DNA of 64,000 nucleotides from Mycobacterium sp. Root135 (GTDB lineage Bacteria > Actinomycetota > Actinomycetes > Mycobacteriales > Mycobacteriaceae): positions 1,364,912 to 1,428,911 of the forward strand of contig NZ_LMEZ01000001.1 in the NCBI RefSeq assembly GCF_001426545.1. The letters are read 5' to 3'. The notes under the pieces were generated by a model. It had not been told where the DNA came from. It ran no database searches and was given only the letters and a program-made list of their open reading frames with translations. Positions 17,397-26,294 of this stretch are shown here, piece after piece (the stretch's first letter is position 1; every line of letters begins with the position of its first letter). A program made the position numbers and the translations under genes.

Positions 17397-18308
17397 AGCC
17401 TGTTGCCTCGCGTCGTGCAAGCCGTCGCGCACCTGACGACGTGAACCGGTACACGTCGGGCGTGACGGCGCGGCAGGTTCGGTGTCCAAGAGCTCGACGC
17501 GCCCGAACCGACTCGCGGTCCGACCGACGAGGCACACCTGCAGTCGCTCCTCGGGGACTCCTACGAGCTCACCCGCGGCGGGGTCCTGGTCGCTGGGAGC
17601 GAAGGTGATTCCCGCCCGGGTCCGCACCGCGAGCGGGCCGTCCTCGGTCGACAAGACCACGCCGGCGATGACGCCCTCCTCGAACACGATTCTCTCGAAC
17701 CGGGTCTCGGCCTCGACCTCGATGTCACGTTTCAACGCTTCCGCCGTCAGCCACTGCCGAAGCGCGCCGTCGCCGAAACCGTCGGCCCAATCGATCGCGC
17801 CGATCGACAACGCCTCGACGGACTCGCCGTTGGCGGACTTCATGGTGGTGGAGCGCCAATCACGCATGCTCGTGTAGAGCAAGCCGTACGGGGAGGCGAC
17901 GCACTGCGCGGCCCATCCCGTCAGACGCGCCCCGACGAACGTCTCGACGGGTTGACGGTAGGCCTCGTCGGACGACAGATTGCGGGCGCTCCGACGAGGA
18001 ACCGCTCCGTTGCCAGGATCGATCGCGGAATCGGTGATGTCTTCACCGACTGCGGCGAGGTACTCGTTGGTCTCGAGGTCGAGTGTGTCGCGCAGCAGCC
18101 AACCGGCGGCGACGCGCTCACGCAGCGCAACGGGTGAGTGACCCAGTTGGGGCGCCAGTGGAACGGGTCGTGCGCCTGGAACAGCTGATCTCTCTGGAAC
18201 GGAGTTGGCCACCAGTACCTCGCCCCCTGCGTCCACTGCCGCAATGGCGTTGGCGAGACCCCCGATGCCCGCTCCGATGACCGCGATGTCGACTTCCAAA
18301 TCCCACAT
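17343..18308 (-). CDS. FAD-binding oxidoreductase, short
   Basis: A 321-residue flavoprotein starting at ATG 18308. The N-terminus DIAVIGAGIGGLANAIAAVDAG is a clear Rossmann dinucleotide-binding motif of the FAD_binding_2/succinate dehydrogenase type. Further in, LRQWLTAEALKRDIEVEAETRFERIVFEEGVIAGVV resembles the flavin-domain strand pattern of fumarate reductase and ketosteroid dehydrogenase relatives. It is shorter than those families (usually 450-560 aa). The last 54 nt overlap the EAL gene on the other strand. The poorly conserved-looking C-terminus suggests truncation or a divergent member. Confidence 0.7.
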   Translation of the reverse strand: MWDLEVDIAVIGAGIGGLANAIAAVDAGGEVLVANSVPERSAVPGARPVPLAPQLGHSPVALRERVAAGWLLRDTLDLETNEYLAAVGEDITDSAIDPGNGAVPRRSARNLSSDEAYRQPVETFVGARLTGWAAQCVASPYGLLYTSMRDWRSTTMKSANGESVEALSIGAIDWADGFGDGALRQWLTAEALKRDIEVEAETRFERIVFEEGVIAGVVLSTEDGPLAVRTRAGITFAPSDQDPAAGELVGVPEERLQVCLVGRTASRFGRVELLDTEPAAPSRPTCTGSRRQVRDGLHDARQQALEGWRCGKVHGYPPLGQ

Positions 18309-18838
18309 AGGCGTTACATACTCCGTATTGGCTGGTCGGTTGGCTGAAGATGTGCCACGCCTCGCCGGAGACGGTCTTCTGGAGCACACACTTTCCGAGT
18401 TGGAACTCCCTGGCACGACGGTTGCGCGTGTCCGGCGGAACCGGAAACACGGAGCGCAAAATTCAGACCGAAAGTCGCCACGGCCCGTACTTTACATACT
18501 TTTGTAACGAAATGCAGTACGACGAAGAAGTTTGCCCACCCGGTCTGAACGACACGGCCCGGCCGCCCGCGAACCGTGCTAGAACCCACCACGCGGCGCC
18601 GAGATGTCCGTCGAACGGCGCCAGACGGGTAATCTCTAACGCGCCGAGCAGATCATCGGATGACTCCGGCCCTCACGGGCCTCGTGATCCCGGACCGACT
18701 CGCACACTCGATTGACTGGCGTTTTCCAGATGGCCGGGCGGCACCTCAGATGGGGATGCCGACCAGTCGGAGGCGAACGAACTATGATCCCGTCCAGCGC
18801 TCACGGGCTGGACGGATCGACGGAGGAGTTCAAGAAAC
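18309..18838. other. 530-bp non-coding region between flavoprotein and TetR genes
   Basis: No convincing gene was found; the open frames here have no family motifs. The region contains a TTACA-N6-TGTAA inverted repeat at 18492-18507 in a short AT-rich patch, and otherwise ordinary GC-rich sequence. A ribosome site (GGAGGAG) for the TetR gene begins near 18821. Confidence 0.5.
18492..18507. promoter_or_regulatory. Inverted repeat TTACA-N6-TGTAA, possible operator
   Basis: A 16-bp dyad in the long intergenic region, about 330 bp upstream of the TetR gene and about 185 bp upstream of the leftward flavoprotein gene. It could bind the TetR regulator or control the flavoprotein gene. The assignment rests on symmetry and position only. 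Confidence 0.3.
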
Positions 18839-19489
18839 ATGGTGCGCCAGGCTCGATCCGAGGCGACACGTAGGAAGATCATCGACTCGGCCGTCGACCT
18901 GATCAACGAGATCGGATATCCGGCTGCCGGCTTGGGCGACATCATCGAACGTGCCGAACTGACCAAGGGCGCTCTCTACTACCACTTCGATTCCAAGGAA
19001 GCCTTGGCTACCGCGATCATCGAAGAGGGTTCGGAAAGCCTCGTCGGCGCATTTCGCGAAGCGGGACGTTCGGGGTCGCCCGGCATGGAGAACATCCTCC
19101 ACGGGTCCTTCGTGATGACTGATGTATTGAGTAACGACAGAGTTGCCAGGGCGGGGGCACGTCTCCTGCGCACCTTCGGCAGCTTCAATCCCGCCGCAAA
19201 GAGCACCCTGAAATTGTTCGTCGACGAACTCACCGAACGACTCAGGGCAGCCACGGCGGAGGGCGACCTCCGGGCAGACCTCGACCCCGAGTCCACCAGC
19301 AACAGCATCGTCGCCGGGATGATGGGCGGCGAATTGTTGTCGAGCGCCTTGGCCGACGGGACCGATCTACGCACCCGTTTCGTTCGGAACTGGGAATTGC
19401 TGTTGCCCGCCATCATCACCGACGAGTCGCTGGGCTACTACCGGGAGTTCCTGGCCCGCCAAGCGGCGCGGCAGCCTCAGACGCCCTGA
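18839..19489 (+). CDS. TetR-family regulator resembling gamma-butyrolactone receptors
   Basis: A 216-residue regulator with a strong GGAGGAG ribosome site. The N-terminal helix-turn-helix is GYPAAGLGDIIERAELTKG followed by ALYYHFDSKEALA. This pattern (KGALYYHF-SKE) is the one seen in the ScbR/ArpA type of gamma-butyrolactone receptor as well as in other TetR proteins. The C-terminal half should bind a small ligand. It lies 77 bp upstream of the paired acyl-CoA dehydrogenase genes and probably regulates them. Confidence 0.88.
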   Translation: MVRQARSEATRRKIIDSAVDLINEIGYPAAGLGDIIERAELTKGALYYHFDSKEALATAIIEEGSESLVGAFREAGRSGSPGMENILHGSFVMTDVLSNDRVARAGARLLRTFGSFNPAAKSTLKLFVDELTERLRAATAEGDLRADLDPESTSNSIVAGMMGGELLSSALADGTDLRTRFVRNWELLLPAIITDESLGYYREFLARQAARQPQTP

Positions 19490-19566
19490 CGCATACCCGG
19501 GCACGACCGTAGTTGGGTAACTAGGTTTACTGTCTGCTGAACCTCATCCAACGACGGAGGACAGCA

Positions 19567-20799
19567 GTGGACCTTCTGTGGTCGCCAACCGACATCGCCT
19601 TCCGCGACGAGGTGCGCAACTTCCTCGACGAGAAGCTGACCCCGGAGCTACGACAGTCCGGGCGCCTGATGACCAGTGTCTACAGCGACCACGAGGCCAG
19701 CCTCACGTGGCAGCGAATCCTGCACGACCGCGGCTGGGCCGCGCCAGCGTGGCCCGTCGAGTACGGCGGGTGCGACTGGAGCCTGACCCAGCACTACGTC
19801 TTCAGTCGCGAGTCCACCCTCGCAGGAGCTCCACCGTTGTCGCCCATGGGAATTCGGATGGTGGCGCATGCGATCGTCAAGTTCGGCACCGAGGCCCAGA
19901 AGGACTACTTCCTGCCCCGCATCCTCACCGGCGAGGTGTTCTTCTGCCAGGGCTATTCGGAACCGGAGGCCGGATCCGACCTCGCCGCCCTGTCCATGTC
20001 GGCGGTCGACGACGGCGAGGACCTCGTCTGCACGGGCAGCAAGATCTGGACGACGCATGCCAGGGAGGCGAATTGGATGTTCGCCCTCGTACGCACCTCG
20101 CGTAGCGGCAAGAAGCAGCAGGGCATTACGTTCGTGCTCCTCGAGATGACCTCCCCCGGCGTCGACGTCCGGCCGCTGGTGATGACGTCCGGTGAAGAGA
20201 TACAGAACCAGGTGTTCTTCGACGAGGTCCGCGTGCCCAAGACCAACGTCGTCGGCAAGATCGACGACGGCTGGACCGTCGCCAAGTACCTCCTCGAGTT
20301 CGAGCGGGGTGGCGGTGCCAGCGCGCCAGCGCTGCAGGTCATGGCCGAGGAGGTGACCGCCGCCGCGACCGCGCAGCCCGGCCCGGACGGTGACTGGCTG
20401 GTCGACGATCCCGCGTTCTCACGGAAGCTCGCCGAGGCCCGCATCCGCATCGACGTTCTGGAAGTACTCGAATACCGCGTCCTGGCCACCCTGGCGAACG
20501 GCGGCCATCCCGGCTCGGCGTCCTCGATGCTGAAGATCCTCTCGACCGAACTCAGTCAGACACTCACCGAGTTGGCGATGGAGGCCGCCGGCCCGCGGGG
20601 CCGCGCCTACCAACCTCACGCCACCCGACCGGGCGGACCAATCGCCCAGTACGAACCACCACCCGACGGCTACGTCGGCGGCGAACCGTGGCAGGCCGTG
20701 GCTCCACTGCGCTACCTCAACGACCGAGCCGGCTCGATCTACGCCGGCAGCAACGAGATTCAGCGCAACATCCTCGCCAAGGCAGCGTTGGGGCTGTAA
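19567..20799 (+). CDS. Acyl-CoA dehydrogenase, subunit 1 of a probable heteromer
   Basis: A 410-residue FadE-type protein starting at GTG 19567 after GGAGG. It has GYSEPEAGSDLAALSM, the FAD-site motif GSKIWTTHA and the C-terminal IYAGSNEIQRNILAK. In place of YEGT it reads YAGS, so the usual catalytic glutamate is missing at that position. The next gene is a shorter acyl-CoA dehydrogenase overlapping by one base. Such side-by-side pairs form alpha2-beta2 enzymes in mycobacterial steroid and branched side-chain degradation. Confidence 0.9.
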   Translation: MDLLWSPTDIAFRDEVRNFLDEKLTPELRQSGRLMTSVYSDHEASLTWQRILHDRGWAAPAWPVEYGGCDWSLTQHYVFSRESTLAGAPPLSPMGIRMVAHAIVKFGTEAQKDYFLPRILTGEVFFCQGYSEPEAGSDLAALSMSAVDDGEDLVCTGSKIWTTHAREANWMFALVRTSRSGKKQQGITFVLLEMTSPGVDVRPLVMTSGEEIQNQVFFDEVRVPKTNVVGKIDDGWTVAKYLLEFERGGGASAPALQVMAEEVTAAATAQPGPDGDWLVDDPAFSRKLAEARIRIDVLEVLEYRVLATLANGGHPGSASSMLKILSTELSQTLTELAMEAAGPRGRAYQPHATRPGGPIAQYEPPPDGYVGGEPWQAVAPLRYLNDRAGSIYAGSNEIQRNILAKAALGL

Positions 20800-21923
20800 T
20801 GGACTTCAGACTCTCCGACGAACAAGAGATGCTCCGCACCGGTCTCGACAGGTTCCTCGCCACCCGCTACGACCTCGACCGGAGCCGGGCGGCCGCCAAG
20901 ACCGGCGCCGGCTGGCAGCCCGACATGTGGCGCGCCTTCGCCGACGATCTGGGCATTCTGGGCGCGGCTTTGCCCGAGCGGGTCGGAGGTAGCGGCGGCG
21001 GACCCGTCGAGGTCATGGTCATCGCCGAGTCGCTTGGCCACGCACTCGTCGTCGAGCCCTACGTCGACACCGCCGTCGTCGCCGCCGGACTGTTGCTCAG
21101 GGCGGGCGGCCAGGCGGCCACCCAGGTGGTCGAACGCATCGCCGCCGGCCAGGCGGTCGTCGGCCTCGCCGCAGCCGAGGAGCAGTCGGGTGATCGATGG
21201 CTCGACGTCGCGACGACCGCGCACCGCGACGGAACCGGTTGGACGCTCTCGGGGACGAAGATGATGGTGCTCGGCGCACCCATCGCGACGCACCTCGTCA
21301 TCACGGCGCGCACGGAAAGCGGCGTGTCACTGTTCCTCGCCGAGGTCGCGGCCGTCGAGCGTGGCCTCGAGATGCACGCCTTCCGAACCGTCGATGACCG
21401 CCGCGCGGCGGACCTCGTCCTCGACGATCTGCGGCTTCCGGACGACGCGCTGCTCGGTCAGGAGGGGCAGGCCTGGCCGTCGCTGGCGCAGGCCCGCGAC
21501 GAGGGCGCCGCGGCGGTGTGCGCCGAGGCCGTCGGCGCCATGCGGCGCGTGGTCGCCGACACCGTCGACTACGCCAAGCAGCGCCACCAATTCGGCCAGC
21601 CGATCGGAAGTTTCCAAGCGTTGCAGCACCGCATGGTCGACATGCACATGGAGCTCGAACAGTCCGCCGCGGCGGTGTACCTCGCGACACTCAACCTCGG
21701 CGCCGAGCCGGCGACGCGCGCGCGGGCCGTGTCGGCGGCCAAGGCCACCATCGGCAGAGCGGCCAGGTTCGTCGGTCAGAACGCCGTACAGCTGCACGGC
21801 GGAATGGGCATGACGGAGGAGTTGGCGATCGGGCACTACTTCAAGCGCCTCACCGCCGTGCAGTTCGAATACGGCACCACCGATCACCACGTCACGCGCT
21901 ACGCCCAGCTCACGCGGCGGTGA
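20799..21923 (+). CDS. Acyl-CoA dehydrogenase, subunit 2 of a probable heteromer
   Basis: A 374-residue partner whose ATG shares one base with the upstream TAA (TAATG). Motifs QRHQFGQPIGSFQALQH and VQLHGGMGMTEELAIGHYFKR are retained. The N-terminal FAD loop is poorly conserved, which is usual for the second subunit of mycobacterial heteromeric enzymes. The C-terminal segment reads FEYGTTDHH instead of YEGTSEIQ. The pair together should supply one FAD-binding active site. It overlaps the exporter gene downstream by 4 nt (GTGA). Confidence 0.9.
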   Translation: MDFRLSDEQEMLRTGLDRFLATRYDLDRSRAAAKTGAGWQPDMWRAFADDLGILGAALPERVGGSGGGPVEVMVIAESLGHALVVEPYVDTAVVAAGLLLRAGGQAATQVVERIAAGQAVVGLAAAEEQSGDRWLDVATTAHRDGTGWTLSGTKMMVLGAPIATHLVITARTESGVSLFLAEVAAVERGLEMHAFRTVDDRRAADLVLDDLRLPDDALLGQEGQAWPSLAQARDEGAAAVCAEAVGAMRRVVADTVDYAKQRHQFGQPIGSFQALQHRMVDMHMELEQSAAAVYLATLNLGAEPATRARAVSAAKATIGRAARFVGQNAVQLHGGMGMTEELAIGHYFKRLTAVQFEYGTTDHHVTRYAQLTRR

Positions 21924-22800
21924 CTGCCCGGGGGTGGCTGCTCTTCGCAGCGATGAGCGTGATCTGGGGAATTCCGTATCTGTTGATCAAGATTGCGGTC
22001 GAGGGCGTCTCGGCGCCCGTTCTCGTCTTCGCGCGCACCGCCATTGGTGCCGTCGTGCTGATTCCGCTGGCGCTGTCCCGTGCGGCGTGGACACCGGTGC
22101 TGCGATGCTGGAAACCGGTGCTGGTCTTCGCCTTCTTCGAAATCGTGGCGGCCTGGTTGATGCTCTCCGACGCCGAACGGCACATCTCCAGCTCCCTCAC
22201 CGGTCTTCTCATCGCGGCCTCCCCCATCATCGCCGCGGTGCTCGACAGGCTGACCGGGGGCGAACGACGACTTGGCGGCAAGCGAATTGCCGGGCTCGGC
22301 GTCGGATTGGCGGGTGTCGCGGTGTTGGCCGGGCCGGAGATGACCGGCGGTAGCGCGTGGCCCGTCGTCGAAGTCCTCTTGGTGGCAACGTGTTACGCGA
22401 TCGCCCCCTCGTCGCGGCTCGCCACCTCGCCGACGTCCCGGCCTTGCCCATGACCGCGGCCTGCCTCGGCGTCGCGGCCGTCGTGTACGCCGGCCCCGCG
22501 GCCGCGACCTGGCCCTCGGAGATGCCGTCCACGCGAGTGCTGCTTGCCCTGGCGACCCTGGCCGTCGTCTGCACGGCTCTCGCGTTCATCGTCTTCTTCG
22601 CGCTCATCAGGGAGGTCGGGCCCACCCGCGCGCTGGTGTTCACCTACGTCAACCCCGCCGTCGCATTGGCGGCGGGGGTCATCGTGCTCGACGAACCGCT
22701 CACGCCGTGGAATCTGGCGGGATTGGCGCTGATCCTCGGTGGTTCGGTGTTGGCCACCCGACGACTGGGCCCGTCGGCCGAGCCGGCGGCGCCGCGCTGA
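21920..22800 (+). pseudogene. EamA/DMT-family exporter interrupted by a -1 frameshift
   Basis: Two consecutive open frames together encode one EamA-type transporter with about ten membrane segments. The first half (GTG 21920, WLLFAAMSVIWGIPYLLIK) runs in one frame to a stop at 22453; the second half (ARHLADVPALPMTAACLG through VNPAVALAAGVIVLDEPLTPW) continues in the next frame to 22800. Continuity is restored if one C is added to the C-run at 22404-22408, giving an uninterrupted IAPLVAARHLAD. It is either a real inactivating deletion or a sequencing error in a homopolymer. Confidence 0.85.
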
Positions 22801-22804
22801 GACG

Positions 22805-23434
22805 TCATTCGTCGGCGCGTTTGGCCAGTCCCTCACGCAGCAGGTCGTCGGTGGCCGCTTGCCACCGCTGCAGTTGGTTGGGTGAGGTCAGCGGCTCGGG
22901 AAGGTGGCGGTTCACGTGGGCGCGGAGGCTGATCCCGCCGACCGCGAGTACGACCGCGTTGATGGTCGCCCAGGTCAGGTCGACGTCGGGACGCACCTCG
23001 CCGCGTTCGGCTCGCAGCTTCCACCGGGCCATGCCGACCTCCATCAGGGCGTCGAAGAGCGTCACCCCGAGGGGACTGCCGTCGACCATCGCCCTGCTGA
23101 CGTAGGCGGCGACGTCGGGATGTTCGGCAATGAGCTTGCTGACCCTCGATCCGATGTCGGTGATCGAGTCGGCGGGCGGTTCCGGAATGGGCTGCGCCAT
23201 CCCTCCGATCACCAGCGACACGACGTAGTCGTCGACTGCCTGTATCAGGCCTGACTTCGTCGCGAAGTGGTGCTGCACCATCCCGAGGGAGACCCCCGCG
23301 GTGGCGGCGACCGACCGCAACGACGTCGACGCAGTGCCGTGCACCGCGAAGTTCGCCAGGGCGGCTTCCCGGATCCGTTCGGCACTCGACGGGCCGACGT
23401 GGCCGATCTCCGCGGTCTCCGAGACGGACGTCAC
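22805..23434 (-). CDS. TetR-family transcriptional regulator
   Basis: A 209-residue regulator with the helix-turn-helix STSLRSVAATAGVSLGMVQHHFATKSGLI, typical of TetR proteins. The C-terminal ligand domain contains hydrophobic helices without a recognised subfamily mark. It is divergent from the WhiB gene, and the 98-bp gap between them contains a large inverted repeat, so both genes are probably controlled from that site. It is also convergent with the frameshifted exporter, a possible target. Confidence 0.88.
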   Translation of the reverse strand: MTSVSETAEIGHVGPSSAERIREAALANFAVHGTASTSLRSVAATAGVSLGMVQHHFATKSGLIQAVDDYVVSLVIGGMAQPIPEPPADSITDIGSRVSKLIAEHPDVAAYVSRAMVDGSPLGVTLFDALMEVGMARWKLRAERGEVRPDVDLTWATINAVVLAVGGISLRAHVNRHLPEPLTSPNQLQRWQAATDDLLREGLAKRADE

Positions 23435-23447
23435 TGGCCAACCGTAG

Positions 23448-23485
23448 CAATACGTATGTATCGTCAGACCAATACATACGTATTG
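23448..23485. promoter_or_regulatory. Perfect 14-bp inverted repeat, probable TetR operator
   Basis: The arms are CAATACGTATGTAT (23448-23461) and ATACATACGTATTG (23472-23485), with a 10-bp spacer. Each arm itself contains the 8-bp palindrome ATACGTAT, so the site can be read as two adjacent half-operators. It lies between the divergent TetR and WhiB genes, 14 bp from the TetR start and 48 bp from the WhiB start. Autoregulation and control of whiB are inferred. Confidence 0.7.
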
Positions 23486-23532
23486 TCACGAATGGGTAAG
23501 CGGGCAATAGGTACGAGACGGAGGGCCAAACC

Positions 23533-23841
23533 ATGCAGACATATGGACGACCCATCGCCGAAGTGGGGCTGCGCGAGCGGGGGGCGACCGCTCCGCATTC
23601 AGGATTCCCGTGCGCCGACGACCCCGACCGGTGGACCACCGCACCCGACGACGGCGCAAAGGCGCTGTGTCGGGCCTGCCCGCGGCGCTGGTTGTGCGCT
23701 CAGGAGGCATGCCGGACCCCTGGCGCCGAGGGTGTGTGGGCGGGCGTGCTGATCCCCGGCGAGGGGCGCGGCCGCCGGTTCGCCCTGAAGCAGCTGGGCT
23801 CCCTGGCCACTCGGCACGGTTTCCCGGTCCGCACCGGGTAG
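23533..23841 (+). CDS. WhiB-family iron-sulfur transcription factor
   Basis: A 102-residue actinobacterial WhiB-like protein. The four cluster-binding cysteines are Cys27 (GFPCADDPDRW), Cys46 and Cys49 (CRACP) and Cys55 (RRWLC), in the standard C-x(n)-C-x2-C-x5-C order. GVWAG (residues 67-71) stands for the G(V/I)WGG turn, and a basic stretch GRGRRFALK follows. WhiB proteins bind SigA region 4 and sense redox state. Which WhiB class it belongs to is not clear. It is divergent from a TetR gene across a strong inverted repeat. Confidence 0.92.
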   Translation: MQTYGRPIAEVGLRERGATAPHSGFPCADDPDRWTTAPDDGAKALCRACPRRWLCAQEACRTPGAEGVWAGVLIPGEGRGRRFALKQLGSLATRHGFPVRTG

Positions 23842-23870
23842 AGGCGCCGACGCGGATATCCTTCGGCGCG

Positions 23871-25421
23871 ATGACTGGCGCGCGGATCGACCTCATTCAC
23901 GAATTGGTGTCGTCGGCCGCTGCCGCCACACCCGACCGGCGGGCGATCGTCACCCTTGACGGCGGCGGTGTCACGTTCGAGGAGTTCGACCGCCAGGTCC
24001 GGTCGGTGGCCGCCTGGGTGAGCGAACGTACCCACCGCGGCGACCGGGTGGCCGTCATCGCGGACAACGGCGCGTCCTACGCCCGGCTGTACTACGGCGT
24101 CCCCCGGTCAGGACGCGTGCTGACGCTGATCAACCAACGGTTGAGCGCGCGCGAGCAGATCGGGCAACTGGCATCGGCGGAACCGACGATCCTCGTCGGT
24201 GACGCCCGATACCTCGACGCGCTGGCACCGCTGACCCGGAAAGTGCCGTCGGTCAGCGAGGTGGTGACGTTCGACGACCCGAGTTGGCAACGCGCCGTTC
24301 ATGACTCGTTATCAGCCGAGGAGCGGGTCCACCCCGACGACCCCGCGTGGCTCCTGTTCACCAGTGGCTCGACGGGAACACCGAAGGGCGTACTGCACAC
24401 GCACCGCTCCGTCACCACCGCGGTGCGCGGCACCGTCGCGGGCCGGTCGGTCCGACCAGGCGGCGTCTACCTGCTGCCGTTTCCGATGTGCCACATCGCG
24501 GGTTACAACATGCTGGTCCACCACCATGCGCGTTCCACGGTGCTGCCCGTCGCCACCTTCCGCGCCGACGAGTTCGTCGCCGCGGTTCTCGCCCATCGCG
24601 TGACGTCGTGTTCGTTGGCTCCCACGATGCTGCATTCGCTGCTCGCCCACCTCGAGGAGACGGGAACGCAGCTACCCACGTTGCGCGACGTGTCCTACGG
24701 CTCCGCGGCCATCCCCGCCGACCTCCTGCGACGCGCGCTCGCCCGGCTCGACGTCGACTTCCACCAGGGCTACGGCATGACCGAAACCGCAGGCAACATA
24801 ACGTTTCTCGGTCCCGCCGACCACCGCGCCGGTGCCAGCGGGGACACCTCGATCCTCGCGACCGCAGGCCGGCCGCACGACGAGGTCGAGGTTCGCATCG
24901 CGGGCGGCGAGGTCGGTGAGATCCTGGTCCGCGGCGGGCAGGTCACGGCCGGTTACTGGCCGGGGCTCACGCCGGCGACGGTCGACGGCTGGCTGCCCAC
25001 CGGCGACGTGGGCCGCGTCGACGCCGATGGCCGGTTGGTGGTCGTCGACCGCAGCAAGGACGTCGTCATCACCGGCGGCGAGAACGTTTCATCCCGTGAG
25101 GTGGAGGACGTGCTGTCCGGCCACCCGGACGTCGACCAGGTCGCGGTGGTGGGCGTCGCCGACGAGTACTGGGGTGAGGCGGTCTGCGCGGTCGTGGTGG
25201 CGCGGCGCGGAAGCGCGCCGACCCGCGACGAACTGGTCGCCCACGTCCGCGCGAATCTGGCGGCGTTCAAACGACCACGGCACGTTCTGTTCGTGGAATC
25301 GCTGCCACTGACGCCCAACGGGAAGGTCGCGAAGGACGTCGTCCGGACCCACGCACGTCGCGAGGTGGGCGCGCACGGCGACTCGGGTCAATCGGCGATT
25401 ACGACCGGGAACACCTCGTAG
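23871..25421 (+). CDS. Fatty acid/acyl-CoA ligase (FadD-like)
   Basis: A 516-residue member of the adenylate-forming superfamily, starting at ATG 23871. It shows the P-loop LLFTSGSTGTPKG, GYGMTETAGN, GENVSSREVEDVLSGHP and the C-terminal catalytic lysine in LPLTPNGKVAKD. It should activate a carboxylic acid with ATP and transfer it to CoA. Open frame exists upstream of 23871 but overlaps whiB. The 3' end overlaps the convergent cyclase gene by 34 nt. Substrate unknown. Confidence 0.92.
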   Translation: MTGARIDLIHELVSSAAAATPDRRAIVTLDGGGVTFEEFDRQVRSVAAWVSERTHRGDRVAVIADNGASYARLYYGVPRSGRVLTLINQRLSAREQIGQLASAEPTILVGDARYLDALAPLTRKVPSVSEVVTFDDPSWQRAVHDSLSAEERVHPDDPAWLLFTSGSTGTPKGVLHTHRSVTTAVRGTVAGRSVRPGGVYLLPFPMCHIAGYNMLVHHHARSTVLPVATFRADEFVAAVLAHRVTSCSLAPTMLHSLLAHLEETGTQLPTLRDVSYGSAAIPADLLRRALARLDVDFHQGYGMTETAGNITFLGPADHRAGASGDTSILATAGRPHDEVEVRIAGGEVGEILVRGGQVTAGYWPGLTPATVDGWLPTGDVGRVDADGRLVVVDRSKDVVITGGENVSSREVEDVLSGHPDVDQVAVVGVADEYWGEAVCAVVVARRGSAPTRDELVAHVRANLAAFKRPRHVLFVESLPLTPNGKVAKDVVRTHARREVGAHGDSGQSAITTGNTS

Positions 25422-26197
25422 GTGCCGCTGAAGCCCTTGAACTCCACCACCTCGGCTGACGTCACGCCGATGCCGTCGGTGTGTGCGACCGCGTCGCGGA
25501 CGACCTCGCTGATGAGGATTTCGCCGCCGTCCGCGTGCCCGGCAATTCTGGCCGCCATCGCGACGTTGAGACCGAACAGGTCGTCGCCCCGCCGCACGGA
25601 CTCCCCCATGTGAATCCCCATGCGCACCTTGATGTTCTGCCATCGATCTGGATGCCGGGCCAGCTCCCGCTGCACGTCGATGCAACAGCGCAGCGCACCG
25701 GTGGGGTCGGCGAACGCGAGCATGAAGCCGTCGCCCTGATTCTTGACGACGTGACCGCGGTGCTCGTCGACCGACCTGCGCACCAGGCGTTCGTGACGTT
25801 GGAGCAGCGCCACCCATTCGCGGTCCCCCAAGGCCTCGTTTCGCTCCGTCGACCCCTCGATGTCGGAGAACACCACGACGACGTGTCCGTCGGCGGCGAG
25901 CCGTGCCAGGTCGGGCCGCTCGACGCTGGCCCACCCCGCCAGATCTTCGATCGAGTTGCGAACGACGGCACCAACACCCTTGGTGCGCAACATCTCCGCG
26001 GTCTTCCACGTCGTGCGGATGGCGAATGGCGCCAGACCCTTGCGCCTGCGCCGAACCCTCGGCGTGGCCCGCTGGGCGCGCTCCAGCTTCCGTCGAACGT
26101 CCGAGAGCCGGCGCGACGACACGATGAGCAGGACCCCGAGGGTGACGACGGCCGAGAGCGCGACTCCAAGGGCGATCCACAGAGCGAGTTGCGTCAC
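25388..26197 (-). CDS. Membrane-anchored class III adenylate/guanylate cyclase
   Basis: A 269-residue protein from GTG 26197. A single N-terminal membrane helix (about 5-27) is followed by a basic linker and a class III cyclase domain from about residue 105. Metal-binding Asp112 (FSDIEGST) and Asp156 (QGDGFM) and the purine-contacting Lys152 are present, and NVAMAARIAG carries the transition-state region. It should make cAMP (or cGMP) at the membrane. Mycobacteria encode many such cyclases. A longer frame to 26266 lacks support. Confidence 0.88.
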   Translation of the reverse strand: MTQLALWIALGVALSAVVTLGVLLIVSSRRLSDVRRKLERAQRATPRVRRRRKGLAPFAIRTTWKTAEMLRTKGVGAVVRNSIEDLAGWASVERPDLARLAADGHVVVVFSDIEGSTERNEALGDREWVALLQRHERLVRRSVDEHRGHVVKNQGDGFMLAFADPTGALRCCIDVQRELARHPDRWQNIKVRMGIHMGESVRRGDDLFGLNVAMAARIAGHADGGEILISEVVRDAVAHTDGIGVTSAEVVEFKGFSGTYEVFPVVIAD

Positions 26198-26294
26198 TGC
26201 GCGATGGTAGCCGTCGCGAGGCCTCCCAATCGGCGCGGCGGCGGGGCTCGCTGCTGGATACTGCACGGGTGACTGCTATCAACGGAGGCGACCG

